A stretch of 64,000 bases of DNA from Sipunculus nudus (GCA_026874595.1 CM049313.1:67698659-67762658), one strand, 5' to 3'. Positions 25,433-38,778 are shown, numbered from the stretch's first letter. Translations and numbers: made by a program. The notes: generated by a model not told the origin, from the sequence alone.

Positions 25433-25750
25433 CAAGCTTCACTAGCGAGACAGTTTAGTCCGCTTTTATGTCACCCCGTAACACAGCCCCTCTCTGCTAT
25501 CAGAACATGACAATCCCAGGAGTCACACCGTCGGTGGACTAGGTGGCGATAATTTCCTAATTACTTCAAACCACCATTCCCCGAGCCACAAAGTTGCCGT
25601 CACGTTGGACGAGGCCCCATTTGTTCAGGGGAAAACATTGGGCCGATCCGGAAGTCGAACCCATGTCAGTTGCGCACATGTCCGGCGTTCCAACCGATTT
25701 GCTAATAAAGTTAGCTCCGCTAGCGAGGCAGTTCTGTCCGCTTGTATGTC
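25433..25750 (-). mobile_element. tRNA-derived SINE-like element, minus strand
   Basis: Read on the minus strand, an A-box-like TAGCAAATCGGTTGG lies at 25704-25690 and a B-box-like GGGTTCGACTTCC at 25662-25650, preceded by 'gcggacagaactgcctcgctagcgg' (written here only as a landmark) and followed, further on, by the 'gttacggggtgacataaaag' module also seen at 5501-5520. The order head, body, second head is the same as in the plus-strand copy near 5.3-5.6 kb. The family is therefore dispersed; both copies are diverged and neither forms a complete tRNA. Confidence 0.6.
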
Positions 25751-25934
25751 TTTTTATGTTTATGTGACAAAATACTATTCTTTTCAGGCATACAGCCGGT
25801 ATTTCACCACCGTGAACGTTCATGTTTGGACTACTCCTTGACAGGGATCTGTCGCACATGCGCAAAATATCGACAATGGCCACGCGTTCTTCTATGATAA
25901 CAGATTCACTTGGAAATTGTTTACGCACACGCAG

Positions 25935-26318
25935 AACCATAACAAGGTCTTAAACAGCATAAGGGGAGGTACTTAAGCCTTTTACTTTGAGGAATTTTCT
26001 TTAAACTTTGTATAATGCAAAACCGAACTGAGAGTGAAGAAGAATAGGATGTGGACAGTGCCCCTCATGACAATGAGGAGAGGATATTCTTAATACCTTT
26101 TTCCAACACACAATACGGTATATATATTTTTGGTGATAAAAGTAAGTTTCAACACTTTTAGATATGAACATTCAAGATAATTCTTTAGGCTTACATCCAC
26201 GATGAACCATAACAAGGTCTTAAACAGCTTAAGGGGAGGTACTTAAGCCTTTTACTGGGCTGGATTTTCTTAAAACTTTGAATAAAGAAAAAACGAACTG
26301 ACAGTGAAGAAGAATAGG
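25935..26318 (+). repeat. Interleaved duplication Y-X'-Y'
   Basis: Segment Y (25935-26048, from 'aaccataacaaggtc' to 'gaagaatagg') is repeated as Y' at 26205-26318. Between them sits X' (26046-26205), a copy of the segment at 24414-24584. The boundaries are sharp and abut one another, so a single copying event with template switching, or insertion of X into a duplicated Y, would explain them. Confidence 0.8.
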
Positions 26319-28335
26319 CCTAATGATGCTCCTGGCTATATCCCTTTCATAAATTGATTGACATATCTTGATTTAACATAATAAGGATAAATGACAGCAC
26401 ATATAAAGATATATAAAAGAAACATCAATCCCAGTCTCCTGTGCTCATTATTAAGATCATATACTCTGTTTTATATGGAAACCCCATGTTGGGCTCTGCA
26501 ATCTAACATCTAGAAACCTGCGATAACTTTCCTGCTCGTAGCGCATCGGGAGGTCAATTCGTGGGAAATGGAACGGTCCAAACTAGTTTTATTTCAAGGT
26601 AATTACGGGTAAAAGTTAAATTCGACTAATTTATAAAAACTATAATTGTATTTGTGTAATAAATTTCATTTTATTCTGCCGATAGATAATATTCCTTGTA
26701 GACCATCAGACATATTTTATCTTATTATCACAGTAAACTAACATATGCATGGCCATCAATGCAAAGGAACGGATGTTTTCATGTGGACAGGTTTTGAAAA
26801 CTTTCCTTTGACATGTTTTTACGTCAGTTCCAAGAAATAGCTTCATCGCGTGTGTCAGTTAAATAGACTCCAGGTCTGACGGTTGAGCGGGCAAAATTTA
26901 TTAAATAAGATCAATAAATCGGCCGAAACAGGAAACCCCATCATAAAATATGGACCTTCACTGAATTAAGCTTGCGCTGTAAACTTCTCTGCTTTAGAGT
27001 ATAAATCTGCAAGTAAGGGCATTTACATAAAAGGTCATGGGGCTCTACTAGAAGCGACGACGCTTCCAGGCTACCTGACGAAGAAACTAAGAAAAATGAT
27101 CAAATCAATTCTCCAGTAAGCATGAAAACTAGAAAGCAGCCAAACACCGTTTATATATCACAGCCAACATTCTGAATCAACAGGTCTGAAATCGTTTTGT
27201 GTGTGTTTCGTATTCAGAGATTGTACGAGTCCAACTCGAGAGAAATGTGAGTCTTTTGTTTTCTAGATGGATTTTGCATAAATGATTAGCTCTGCCCGCT
27301 AGAGGAAGGTTACACCTGATACCACTGAATGCCTTTCGTCCCGGCTGCTTAGCACTTTTAAAGGTAGAAAAAAAAAAGAAAAAAGAAAGAAATATAAATG
27401 ATCAGTGCTGATATAAGCCCGTGCTGAACGCCCAGTGTGCACATTACGAAATGGGGACACGATGCAGTTATATATAATTGTACAAACTTTGCACTGGTAA
27501 AAAATGTGTTAATAAAGAAAGAAAAAAAACGATAGCACGCAGACATTTGACCCCTTGTATTTCGCTGGAGCGAGCCGACTTTTTGCTATCTATAGAAAAA
27601 AAATATATTTAAATTAGGCCAAAAAATAAATAAATATAAGTATGGTTCAGGCACCGCCTGCGTTAATTTAAAGGCCCGCATCAAATTTATTTACTTTTAT
27701 TTTTAATAGAACCTTGCCAATTTTGAGCTCGAGCCGCTATGACATTTCTTCCAAGAAGATAAAATCATACACTTTTGATAAAATGTAGTGTTTTTTACAT
27801 GTTTAGCATAATTTATTTGTTATAACCATGCTTTCCCTTAACATATGACATTTTTATAAAAAAAATACAAAAAAAAATAATAAAAAAAGCCTGCCAGCAA
27901 TAATTTAAGGAAAGAGCTTGAGAACCAAACTTATTATTTTTGGGGGGCCTTAGAGATATATGCACTTTTTGGTTAAATTGTAAGGCTGATTAAAGTTCTC
28001 TACAGTTTGTGCACATGATCTAGCCTGACACTCATACATGCCGATTGAAATATATAATCGTCGATACCAATGAAAGCTGAACTTATTTATCAAAATCAGT
28101 GAGCTAAAATGAGGGAGCACGATGGCTGCAGGGCTAGATTCCAAATCCGATTGATATGTCCACTCTCCCCTTGGCATAGGTATATGAAAGTACAAGCAGA
28201 TTTTATACATAACTCTTTCATTCACAAGTAGAGAGAAAATAACGTCAACACACGCTAAAAACAGCCCTGCTCATCAGTTGTAAGCGTATGTTCTTCTGTT
28301 TTCGAGACTGATTTGCCGAAAAAGAGGTGACACTT
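26319..28335. other. No recognised gene
   Basis: AT-rich with A-runs near 27365-27390 and 27860-27890. Short frames only; no motif recognised on either strand. Confidence 0.5.
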
Positions 28336-28376
28336 CCAACCCCCCTCCCCCCCCCCCCCCACCCCCCCCCCCCCCG
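28336..28376 (+). repeat. Poly-C tract
   Basis: Almost pure C over about 37 bases, with single T and A interruptions. The opposite strand could form G-quadruplex structures. Confidence 0.95.
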
Positions 28377-28714
28377 ACAGCCCAAGCACCCCATCCCGAC
28401 TAATCGGTAGTGACACTTGCCTCTACGTAAAAATCAAAATAAATAAACCATATACATCATTTTCACCATGATAAAGTAGCTTCGTACATTAGCCACAAAG
28501 GCTCGGACGTCAGAGGGCTATAAAGTAAGTGTGACTCCGCATTTTACGTCTTTCTTGCTTGTAATTTAAATACTCGCACTTCAAGTGTTCAGTCGCATCA
28601 TGAGGAAGGGCGCCTGTCTGGAAGAAAGCCACAACCCTTTTTCCTCAGTTTTAAGGCTGCTGGGTGGACAGCAGTGTGTTCTTTTAAATTTAGATAATGT
28701 CTAAATATAGTAAA

Positions 28715-28990
28715 AGCATAATATAATATCAGACCTTATTACAATACCGGCCGTTATTACAGTACTTGCCGACTTGCCGTTGTGACAATATTGGCCGATT
28801 TCTAACAATACTGGCTCTTAGAACAATATTGGCGGGTTTTTATAATACCGGTCCTTTTATTGTATTCGCTGGAAATTACAATATTGGCTGATTATTAAAT
28901 AGTTATAGGATATATGGGACGTTACTACGATCCTGGCCGTTATTATAGTATTGGCGGTTATGAAAATATTGGGCGTTATTACAATGCATT
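28715..28990. repeat. Degenerate ~25-bp repeat cluster ('attacaatattggccg')
   Basis: About ten variants of (T/A)TTACAATA(T/C)(T/C)GGC(C/T)G occur at roughly 15-35 bp spacing, ending in 'attgggcgttattacaatgc'. No complementary arms were established, so I call only the direct repetition. It may be the remains of a subrepeat-rich transposon. Confidence 0.6.
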
Positions 28991-29039
28991 AAGAAATATA
29001 TAAAAGAAAAACACATACAATTGCAAATAAAAGCTGATT

Positions 29040-30010
29040 TTTTTTTTTTTTTTTTGCAGATAAAGAAGTACCTCATTTATCTTTTGACCTTGCAATGTGA
29101 CTTTGAAAGTCAAAGGTCATTCTCTATGAAAAAAAGGAATAGGCTAAAATATACAAGTTCAATACTTCAAAGTAAGTTTGCTAAATCTTAACAATAAGGT
29201 ACAGTCTAGCACATTATTTCTTATAAGTTTCATATAAGTTTTCGGTCTTAAATATCCTCAAGTAAAGCCATTATCCGGATAATTACATTTTAAATTGAAT
29301 TTGACTTCATCTTTTGCAATTATTCAACGTTTACTTTATCTTGCAATACCTGAATAAACCGAACAACTCACTTAATACATGATTAAAATGAAAGTACATT
29401 ATATTTTGATTCATTTTTGGAAAATACTATAATTTGCCCCATTTGACCTTTTGACCTCTAAATTTCAACTTGAAAATATTAAAATTTACCAGTTACCTAA
29501 TTCCAGGGTATTACCAAAAATAATGCAACTATTTTCTTCTTGTCACATTTCTGTTGATTGTTGCTAACAAAATGCACATAAAATGCAGTTATGCATTCTT
29601 TATGATTTCAATTACCCTTGGCCCTTTGACCGTGAACGTAACCATAGAATGCAAATTAATGTTAACAAAACAACATCAAACCATTCGGAAGCGTCAAAAA
29701 ACTCATTTGTGCCATCTTACATATGACAGAATCCTAAAACTAAATGAAACTGAGATGCGTCCTTGTCTTTAACATAAACCCAATATTTAAGAAGTAATTG
29801 GTATTTATTTTCACAATATCCTTCTTATTCATCATATATTTCATAAGTAAAAATCAACATGTATCAGTACAGCTTCATTTTTATTAGAAATGCAGGTTAT
29901 TTGTAAATATAGGTAAAATAAAATGTGACCACATTTGACCTTATGTCTTTGAACTGTGACCCTGAAGGTCAAATGTCTCCTTGGCAACCGGGTGATTCTT
30001 AAACCTTGGA
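29040..30010 (+). repeat. Diverged repeats carrying 'tgacctttgac' modules
   Basis: Variants of TTTGACCTT...GTGAC followed by 'gaaagtcaaaggtca' recur near 29085, 29438, 29617 and 29932, each with a similar AT-rich context. They are old, alignable only around the module. Similar modules occur at 50860-50990, 51095-51120 and 51865-51890. Confidence 0.5.
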
Positions 30011-30639
30011 CCATGGTCATACTTTCTAGTGCAGTTGCCAGCCTTGAACAAGAAATGCCATCGAAAGTTTTTTAGGGACTTGGCCAGTCGACGCATTTTT
30101 TCTTTACGCGGAAAAAGAAGTTTGGTATTTTCGCAGCGCTAATAGATGTTCGGAGTAAACATGTCAGCGTGCTATTTTGCAGAACATAGGTGTCTACAGT
30201 CGTATAAAAAACATGCAAGAAATACCGACACAAGAAAGGTGGAACAGACAAAGAATATAAACCTATATATGAAGGGCTGATTGAAGTCGTATCGTGATCT
30301 AGTCTGGGTTCCCTCGGGGAGATTCTGTAATAGGAATTCCTATAAAAAAGGTCAGAGTGGTAAATTTGACGACTTTTGCTCTTTAAAAAAATCGGGGGGG
30401 GGGGGGCATCCTTTTCAATCAGTTGTTTTTCTCCCTTTTTTATCTAGGTAACGATAATAGCTGTTATACGGGTAGTTACAGTGACTATGATTATTAGAAG
30501 TGTTTCCATATGATTAATAATTTTCCTATAAAGAATAAAAATGTAAGCTGAAAATTAATATTTCAGTTGTAGGTGTTACCATAATTATGCCATTATCAGT
30601 TTAACACTGTAGCATACATATCATGGAGATGATAATTAT

Positions 30640-30661
30640 ACAAATATAATAATAATAATAA

Positions 30662-30692
<31 letters not shown>

Positions 30693-31465
30693 GAAAAAGA
30701 AGAAGAAGAAGAAAAAGAAGAAGAAAAAGAAGGAAAGGAATTAGAAGGAGAAGAAGAAGAAAATGATAATAATAAGGAGTAGTAGAAGAAGAAAAATAAG
30801 AAGAAGAATTAGGAGAAGAAAATTGAGAATAATAATAATAATAATATAGAAGGAGAAGAAGAATAATAAGAAGGAGAAGAAGAAGAAGAAGAAGAAAGGG
30901 AGGTGGAGGAGAAGGAAAAGAAGAAAAAGGAGAATAAGAACAATAACAAGAAGGAGATGAAGGAGAAGGAGAAGAAGGAGATGAAGGAGAAAAACAAGAA
31001 GGAGAAGAAGGAGGAGGAGAAGGAGAAGAAGACGAAGGAGAAGAAGAAGAAGGAGAACAAGAAGAAGGAGAACAAGAAGAAGAATAAGCAGAAGAAGGAG
31101 AAGAAAAAGAAGAAAATGGAGAAGAAAGTAATAAGAATAAAAAACGAGAAGAAGGAGAAAGAGAAGAATAAGAAGAAGAAGAATAAAAAGAAATAGAAGA
31201 AAGGAAAGAAGTAGGGGATGAAGACGATGAAGAAGGAATAGAAGAAGGAGAAGAAAAAGGGAGAAGAAGAAGGAGGAGGAGGAGGAGGTGAAGAATAAGA
31301 AGAAGGAGAAGAAGAAGAATAAGAAAAAAAGAATTATAATAATAATTAGAAAAAGAATAAGAAGGAAAAGAAAAATAAGAAAAAATAAGGAGGAGAAGAA
31401 GAAGGAGAAGAATAAGAAGGAGACAGAGAAGAAGAAGAAGAGAAGAAGAAGAAGAATAGATACGA
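30640..31465 (+). repeat. ~820-bp purine-rich GAA/GGA/AAT microsatellite
   Basis: The plus strand is almost entirely A and G in triplets (GAA, GGA, AAG) with AAT islands. The minus strand has a 312-codon open frame made of Ser/Leu/Tyr/Phe runs, and the plus strand has Lys/Glu frames; these are composition artefacts. Long purine tracts of this kind can form triplex (H-DNA) structures. Confidence 0.97.
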
Positions 31466-34210
31466 GAAAATATTCCTACAATAATTTTAGGTTTCAGACG
31501 CAAAAAAGCGTTAGTCCACCATTGAGTTTGCCAACACACGTCCCTTTATTAATAAAATAATTCTATAATCATTATTATCCTTCGTGCGAAGTACTAATGC
31601 GGCAGCGCTTAGAGAATACACACTCCGCAAAACGCCAAAAGGCTTACAGTCAGAATGTTTGGTAATTCCATATCATCAATAAGAATTTTTTTCAAACCAA
31701 CTTGAAAAATATTACAACCAACCATTCCTTGCACATAAACATAACACCAAAAAAAAGCACAGCATCTTCTTGAAGGTGCTTTAATAAATATGGATCATAA
31801 ACTAGAGCTGTTTAGGGATTATCAGTTATACTTTTAGACAATATATGGATACAGAACAACTAATTATTTAATGAAAAAATAATGTTTATTAAGATGAATA
31901 TAAATTTCACCGTATAAAAAAATTTGATTTTTCATTAATTTAGTTTTCAGACACAGAAACGTGTCTTTTGGTTGTGACGGTGATTAGGTATTAATTACTT
32001 AGTGTTAATGTCCCAGGTAAATAACTTTCAGACTTCAGGCTACCCTATTTCAATTAGAACGTAGTATCACATTTTGCATCAAGCCCCAGTTTTAAACATG
32101 CGTTAAACATCAGTGGCCTGATTCGTAACCCGAGGTTAACCCCCCCCCCCTCATCGGGTAATCTTAAATCATTTGAAACGGGGGTTATATGATATTGCTA
32201 CTCCAGTCTTCATTTAATAGTCTGAGTTCAAAATGTCTCACGAATTCACATCGAGTACTCTCAGTCTTATGGGAATTCGGACATTCGTCTTGTTGTTCTA
32301 TGCAGTATAATACTTAAAACAAAATATGGGAATATCGTACATGAATCACGATGATGACTTAGATTTGATTAAATATAAGACTGACCTTTTCAAATTACTC
32401 ATTTGAAGAAAAAGGAACCAGTTTGATGAGTGTTTACCCGGCCTGCATGAAAGTAATGATTTCATTTTCCTGTGGGTTTTCCCCAAAACAACTGGAGGTA
32501 TTTTTGTCGTGGAAATTTCAGAATAAAAAGAAGATGAAACCACCGCCGTCTTTTTAGGAATAAGATAATAAATGCGCAGCCGTCTTATTTCAGTTGTTTT
32601 CCATTAAGGTTTACCTGAATTTATCTCTTATAGATGGCAACTTAAATAATAATAAAAAAACCACCACTATGCAGTGTGATATTGGAAGTATATGGAAACT
32701 GGGTGTGATGCAGCGAGTTTGAAAGTACAAAAAGAGAAAGTATAAGAGATTATGTGAAAGAACCTTAATGTGATTAACGTCTCAGGCCACATATTAAAAA
32801 TAATCAGCTAAACTATAATTCAGTATCGATTTCATAATATACACTTGTGCTTCGGAGAAAATATTACAATGATATTACGGCAAAGGCTTCTTGGTATAAC
32901 TTTAGCCCCCTCACTTTGCTTGACGTATACATAACTGACGGAGATCCTAACACGCTCATTGTTCTCTTCTCTGTCACCCTGATACGTTTAAGTCTGCTTA
33001 AAGGGGCCTATTCCGATATCTAATGTATAATAATTAATAGGGCTTGGAATTTTGTTATGCAACGTATTGCAATAAGTGGTAGCGTATTGCAATACACTTC
33101 GCGATATTTTCATTGTATACAATTTAATAGAAATGATTGCTTTTATATTATACATATGTATAATTTATAAATATACTGATAATAATAATTTCTTTATCAA
33201 GTTAAATATAACAACACAATAAAAGTTTATGCAGATCAGTTTATATATCACGAGTACTTATATGTTGTTATCTTTCGGCCAAACTTGTAAAAAAATAACT
33301 TGGTAGTTTGAGAAATTTGGACTTTTGTTTTGGTGATGAGGGACGGATGGTGTGTAAAATAAAAAAATATGAACCAAATTGGATGACGTACTAAAACAAA
33401 AGTACTGTTAACCTTAAACTTGAGCTTCCTGTAGTTTTTCATAACATGTAAGAAGAGAATATTAATGAATGATTAATTATTTTGACCATGTTCAGCACTT
33501 CTTTCTGTTTGCTGTAAGGACATATTTCCCGTATACCAGTAAGTCATCAAGAATATATGCAAATTTCACATGACGGAATTTTGATCTTTGGTATGGCAGG
33601 CCACCTTGAAAATTTCCTACCATACGTAGAAAGACAGGACAGCGGCTACTAGTTTAAGTCTATCATTAATCCTAGCCCAATTAGATGTCTAAATTTGAAA
33701 CAAAAAAAATTATACCACAAAAAAAATCGGTTTTAGGTACGTTTAAAATATTGATATTTGAATAGGTTACAGGGTTACGTCATATTTAAATCACCTTATC
33801 GCGATATACCGATATATAGATAATATCCCGCAGCCCTATAACCCTATTAAGTAAGATTATCCAATGAACCTGAAAAAACGACAGAATTGTTGATTCCACC
33901 GCAGACAGGCTGCTGGTTTTGTTTAAGTCCACGTGATTATAACGTCGGGGCCCGCTAAAATAATCCAAACACATTCAACAATGACATCTGGTTGCGGGTC
34001 AGACAACCGGAGTTTTGATAGTTCTGCAATGAGTAACCTTACAAATTCAGCATTAATGCACCATCCGATCTGGGTTTCGTGTTTTTTTTCTGTCACCATT
34101 GGCACAGGTAGTTTAACTAACATTTATTGATGCGTTGAACCCTTTAATTGTTATCCCTTTTTATTAATTGGGCGCCAAGCCGTACGGCGTCCATAGCAAA
34201 GGTAGCAAAA
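31466..34210. other. No gene; scattered hAT-like terminal remnants
   Basis: Mostly featureless AT-rich DNA. Two short stretches, 33060-33125 ('gtattgcaatacacttcgcgatatt') and 33798-33838 ('tcgcgatataccgatatatag', ending 'gcagcccta'), resemble the subterminal sequences of hAT elements, which often carry strings of 'cgatatatcg' and end CAGGGNTG. No complete element or transposase could be seen. Confidence 0.35.
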
Positions 34211-34213
34211 TCT

Positions 34214-34288
34214 CTGCGTGTGTGTGTGTGTGTGTGAGAGAGACAGAGAGAGAGAAAGAGAGACAGAGAGAGACAAAGAGAGAGACTG
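34214..34288 (+). repeat. (GT)n-(GA)n compound microsatellite
   Basis: A run of GTGTGT passes directly into GAGAGACAGAGAG repeats. Short frames crossing it are repeat artefacts. Confidence 0.95.
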
Positions 34289-34593
34289 GTTAAACTTAGC
34301 AAGTCCTTTCTCACGCTGTAATTATAAGAATTATTCAAAGTCGGCCAAGAGTTTCATGAAAAAGCCCAGCTTGACGTGTCTGTCGGTTTTGTGCCGGCTG
34401 AATTCATCTAGAATTCCCAACCAAGGCTAGGCATTCATAAACTGCATTACCAACAGAGTTTTTGACTTCAACTTGAAAGGGTCGCTATACTAGTTTTCAT
34501 GCCGGTGATCTCTTGAGACTTCCAAGAGGACCACTTTGTCCCACTTTGAATCATGTCTTATTATCACACGAACCCAAGGTACAACGGCAAATT

Positions 34594-34598
34594 TAAGT

Positions 34599-34662
<64 letters not shown>

Positions 34663-34823
34663 AACTTCTTAAAGAGTCTAAAATAAATAAGTATATATAT
34701 ATATATATTATTTATATATATATACTTAAGTATACATACATACATAAATACATAAATATATATATATATATGTATATATCTAACTTCTTAACGAGTCTAA
34801 AATAACTAATTTTATATATATAT

Positions 34824-34905
<82 letters not shown>
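34594..34905 (+). repeat. (AT)n cluster with a duplicated unique spacer
   Basis: Three AT arrays (34610-34660, about 34694-34725 and 34813-34905) are separated by two copies of a spacer that begins 'aagtatacatacatacat' and ends 'ctaacttcttaaagagtct' or 'ctaacttcttaacgagtct' (34594-34690 and 34728-34810). The composite unit is about 130 bp, so microsatellite and spacer were copied together. Confidence 0.85.
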
Positions 34906-34910
<5 letters not shown>

Positions 34911-35335
34911 GTATACAGACTTAAGAAAGCTCCCTAATATGGTTTCTTCAGTCTCGTCGGTAAATAACAAGATACTCATAAATAACTCGGGAGTATTGCA
35001 TTAATGTGTTGAATTCCATTTTCCGAATCGCAAATGTCATAAATATACGCCGACGTTCTGTCGTGCGGGAGGGGATCGCCTTGTAAGTCTCGCCTCTGGA
35101 TCCTGTCAGGACGGGGGCAGGTAAACATGTTATTTCATGAACAGACGCCTGACAATTAATGATGTTTTCGGGGTTCCTGATGCTGGGAGAGCACTAGAAT
35201 GAACGGGAGTATCGGATGCCTTACAGGATTAAATCGGTGTCTGTTTTGACGCAAGGTTCTGTTTTGTGACTGATGTCTTTAAGCTTCGTTGGACCGTTGA
35301 TTCGATATCAAACAGTCCCTGTCGTGTCTAGATTA

Positions 35336-35353
35336 CAATAATAATAATAATAA

Positions 35354-35403
<50 letters not shown>

Positions 35404-35640
35404 GTATTAATACTAATTATAATATGAATAATTATAAAAAAGGAATAATAACAACAATCATAATAATATTATTAATAAAAATGATGATAATAATAATAAT
35501 AACAATAATAATAATAATAATACTGATAATAATAATAATGATATTAAGACTAATCATAATATGAATAATCATAAAAAAAGAATAATAACAATAATAATAA
35601 TAATAATAATAATAAAAATTCTAATAATAAATTAGAACTT
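35336..35640 (+). repeat. (AAT)n microsatellite with an internal duplication
   Basis: About 300 bp of AAT with interruptions. The interruption 'attataatatgaataattataaaaaa' has a near-duplicate 'atcataatatgaataatcataaaaaa' about 135 bp later (landmarks near 35416 and 35552), so the interrupted array was tandemly duplicated. Confidence 0.9.
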
Positions 35641-35660
35641 ATAGAGCACTATTTCATAGC

Positions 35661-35662
35661 TA

Positions 35663-35721
<59 letters not shown>
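35661..35721. repeat. (AT)n microsatellite
   Basis: AT dinucleotide array of about 60 bp, just downstream of the AAT array. Confidence 0.97.
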
Positions 35722-35726
<5 letters not shown>

Positions 35727-37310
35727 CTATTAATCGGTGATACACCAATGTGAGTGACATGGTATCTAGATTTTATTTACATTTAATATAACATTTGAAA
35801 TCGCATATTCATGTTTGTTATACATCCCCCCCCCCACGCGTCAAGTGCTTGTGATAAAGATATTTATCGTTCTTAATACAAGCTAAGATATCTGACACGT
35901 AGCATACGATCAGATACATCTTTTCCTTTTACTGTTGTAGTTGCTTACTATGATATGATTTACATAGATTTCAAAATGAATGCAATCGCTGAGCGATCAA
36001 TGGAGGAAACCATCTCCCCCATCACCACACGGGAAGCCTGCAACTATGGCGATAATGGGGAATATGGAGTGTACGAAAATGTTTATAAGGTCAAAGTTAA
36101 AAAATAAATATTATGTGCAAATCCGTGACATAGGGCTAATATTGATCCTCAATTTTAATATTTGAGAATTAGCCATATTCACCCTCTGTCACAATCAGAC
36201 AACTGAAGGAAAAAAAAAAGGTTTTGCACTCGGAAAAGAGCACTTAATGGTTTTTCACTTGGAGAGAGCTACATACGTCTATCCAAAAAATAGTTTTTTT
36301 TTCTTATCAAAATATGGATATAGAAATAAACTCATCAACCCCTATAAGCGAGTTCGCTGTACAGCATGAAACTTATAACTTATATGAAGATACAACGGGA
36401 TGCCGGAAGTCATGATAAGCGACAAGTCCACTCCCTGCTAAGACTCATGGGAAATCATGGCAGCACAGGCCTAATTTGGACCAATCAAAGATCATTTAGT
36501 GCCTGTGTTTTGTTTAGACAAATTTCTAGTATCATATGGCTAGGGCTTTCTTACTAGTATGCAGTTTACAACATGAAATGTCGTGACACTGGTGGATTGA
36601 TTTGTATCCGTAAGTGTGCGACGAGGGGAAACTTTCACACACTGAGGGTAGGTTCTAGGACATTTAACTCTTAACTCTGTATAGATCCGTGCTGTGTATA
36701 TAATATACGTCCCCTGGCCGTACATGTTTACTTTCAGTAATTGGTCTCTACATGCAAATAACACAAGCAGCAAACTAGAAATCTGCTTACTAAGGAATGC
36801 AAGCCTCCACATGGAGGGGGGGGGGGGGGGTCCGTATTGTGGGAAGCTCCCACTTTCGTTCACTTTGGTGGCCTATATATCCATGTTCATAAGTGTTTGT
36901 ACATTTGTGAATATTCCTTGTTGACATTCCTGAATCCGGATCATGTGCCCGATCCAGACCAAAAGCAATCGATTCTTCATTGGTCCGTTTCCCGAATTGC
37001 CAAGAAAATTTCCGTTCAGACAAACGTACAGATAACAAACGGAGTCAAGACCGAATCCTCCATTTATGTTTTGGGCAATGGAGAGACGAATAAAATGAGC
37101 TTCATCTCATATGGATACGACCATGTTGAACGAAGATATAAGGAAAATACAAAATAAGACTTTCTGGTGACTTTGACCTTTGACCAATCTTACCAAAAGC
37201 AAATAGGTTCTCGTGGAATAACAAATATGTACCATCAATTATAATTAAAACAAATTATAAACATTTATTTTACATGGATCCTTCAAATAGTGATTATGAC
37301 TAATCAAGAA
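35722..37310. other. No recognised gene
   Basis: Frames up to 107 codons occur on both strands around 36540-37160 but have no motif I recognise, and a poly-G tract (about 36817-36831) breaks the region. No support for a gene. Confidence 0.45.
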
Positions 37311-37311
37311 A

Positions 37312-37475
37312 CTCTCGGTCGCTCAGTTGGTGGCATTCGGTATATTCTGGAGGTTGAGGAAACCGGAGAACCCGGATAAACCACCGGTCCTGGACGGGCT
37401 ACTTCAGCCCACACTCATGGCCACGCCGGGGATCGAACCATGATCACCAGCGGAGAGCCAAGGTGACCATGGTAA
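37312..37475. mobile_element. Possible SINE fragment
   Basis: Contains 'tcgctcagttggtggcattcgg' style A-box-like sequence on the plus strand and, on the minus strand, GGTTCGATCCCCGGC (about 37441-37427), a good B-box. The intervening 'aaaccggagaacccggataaaccaccgg' type sequence is reminiscent of SINE bodies. Orientation and family are not certain, and the A-box on the B-box strand is eroded. Confidence 0.35.
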
Positions 37476-38640
37476 CGGCATAATATTGCAGAGTGTCCAA
37501 AAAGGATAGCCGTTAAACCTAGTTCTAGACGATACTATCAAAGTTGTGACAATGTTCATAGTCACGATGACATTTTGCTGTTTTTATCTGCAGCGCCTCC
37601 TTGTAATTATTTTTTTTAAAAAGAAGAAAAAACAATGTTTTCGTGTCATTATTGCATAATATAAAATAAATCTGTTTCAAAACGATTGTTGCAGACTTTA
37701 GGTCATTATAAAGTGAAATAATGCAGGATCTCATTTGACGAGAACGGCGCGAGATTTGGCGAGACCTAAAGTTTTTTTATAGTATATAAAACTAGACTTC
37801 TTTACCTTTAAAGTTTGCAAAGTAAGAAATTTATTTAAAATGTCATGAATTCCCCCCCCCCCCCAAATAAAATCGTCACCATGGTATCTGCGAAATGAAG
37901 CAGTCATATCGCAGAAAAATATCAACGGAGAGGCGAATAAAATAAGGTACACTTTATGTGGCTGAACTTCCAGAACGCGGAAACAAAGTTGAAGTGTTAT
38001 GTGATCTATTATTTAGTAAGAGTTGTCAACATCGTAACTGAGTCGCAAAGTAAATATATTTATTCCATACTTATTTATATATTCATAAATCACCTCCTCC
38101 GTAGGGGCAAAGAAATAAATTTTAAAGATAATTCGGGTAGGCAGGGGTGTTTGAACAGAATATAGTGGTTGACTTTTGAGCCGCCAGTTTGTCGAAAAAA
38201 AAAAATGTGAATTCTGGATAGAACCTGCGAGAGCGGATCTATATCTGAAAAAACAGATAATGACTTATTTTTTATGCGTTTCTCCATTCATATACAGACT
38301 AAACAGCTTTTAAAGAAAACGAGACATGTTTACCTTCTTTTTCTTTCAATGACAGTGCCACCAAAAACGCCAAAGACCTTGTTATGATAAAGGTTGATGT
38401 ATAAGCCTTATCTATAAATTTTTGTATAGTGCGATCACAACTTAATAGACACTTGATGCAATATTTGAAACCACGGGTGCATGTTGTCAGGCGCGGGACG
38501 GCCCTGACATTTCAGGACATCCCGATTTATCAGAACGCGTGCTTAAAAGACAGAACGTAGCTCTTTCTCAAAACCAAGTAATATAATACCCAAGTTTTTA
38601 TTCGTTGTGCGCAAAGGGTAACAAAACCTCTTTTATTACA
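37476..38640. other. No recognised gene
   Basis: AT-rich, with a C-tract at about 37852-37864. Short frames only. Confidence 0.5.
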
Positions 38641-38644
38641 ATAG

Positions 38645-38778
38645 ATCAGTTTCAGTCAGGTTTTGCAAAATATCGCAAAAATATCGATATATAAAAAAAC
38701 ATATCGGGGTACTCAATACACGAATCACGGTATCGCAATACATCGTTATATCCATAACATTGCACATCCCTAACAATG
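38645..38778 (-). mobile_element. hAT-like terminal fragment
   Basis: Read on the minus strand the fragment starts 'tagggatgtgcaatg' and continues with 'cgatgtattgcgatacc' and 'tatatatcgatattt' words. A TAGGGATG/CAGGGNTG start followed by 'cgat/atcg' strings is typical of many hAT transposon ends. The opposite end was not found, so this is a fragment call only. Confidence 0.4.

Noticed and set aside
30601-31539. 312-codon minus-strand open frame, the longest in the window
   Set aside because: It is a translation of a purine microsatellite into Ser/Leu/Tyr/Phe runs, with no domain and no start context.
36540-37160. Overlapping 82-107 codon frames on both strands
   Set aside because: No recognisable motif, no splice-consistent context, and a poly-G tract interrupts them.
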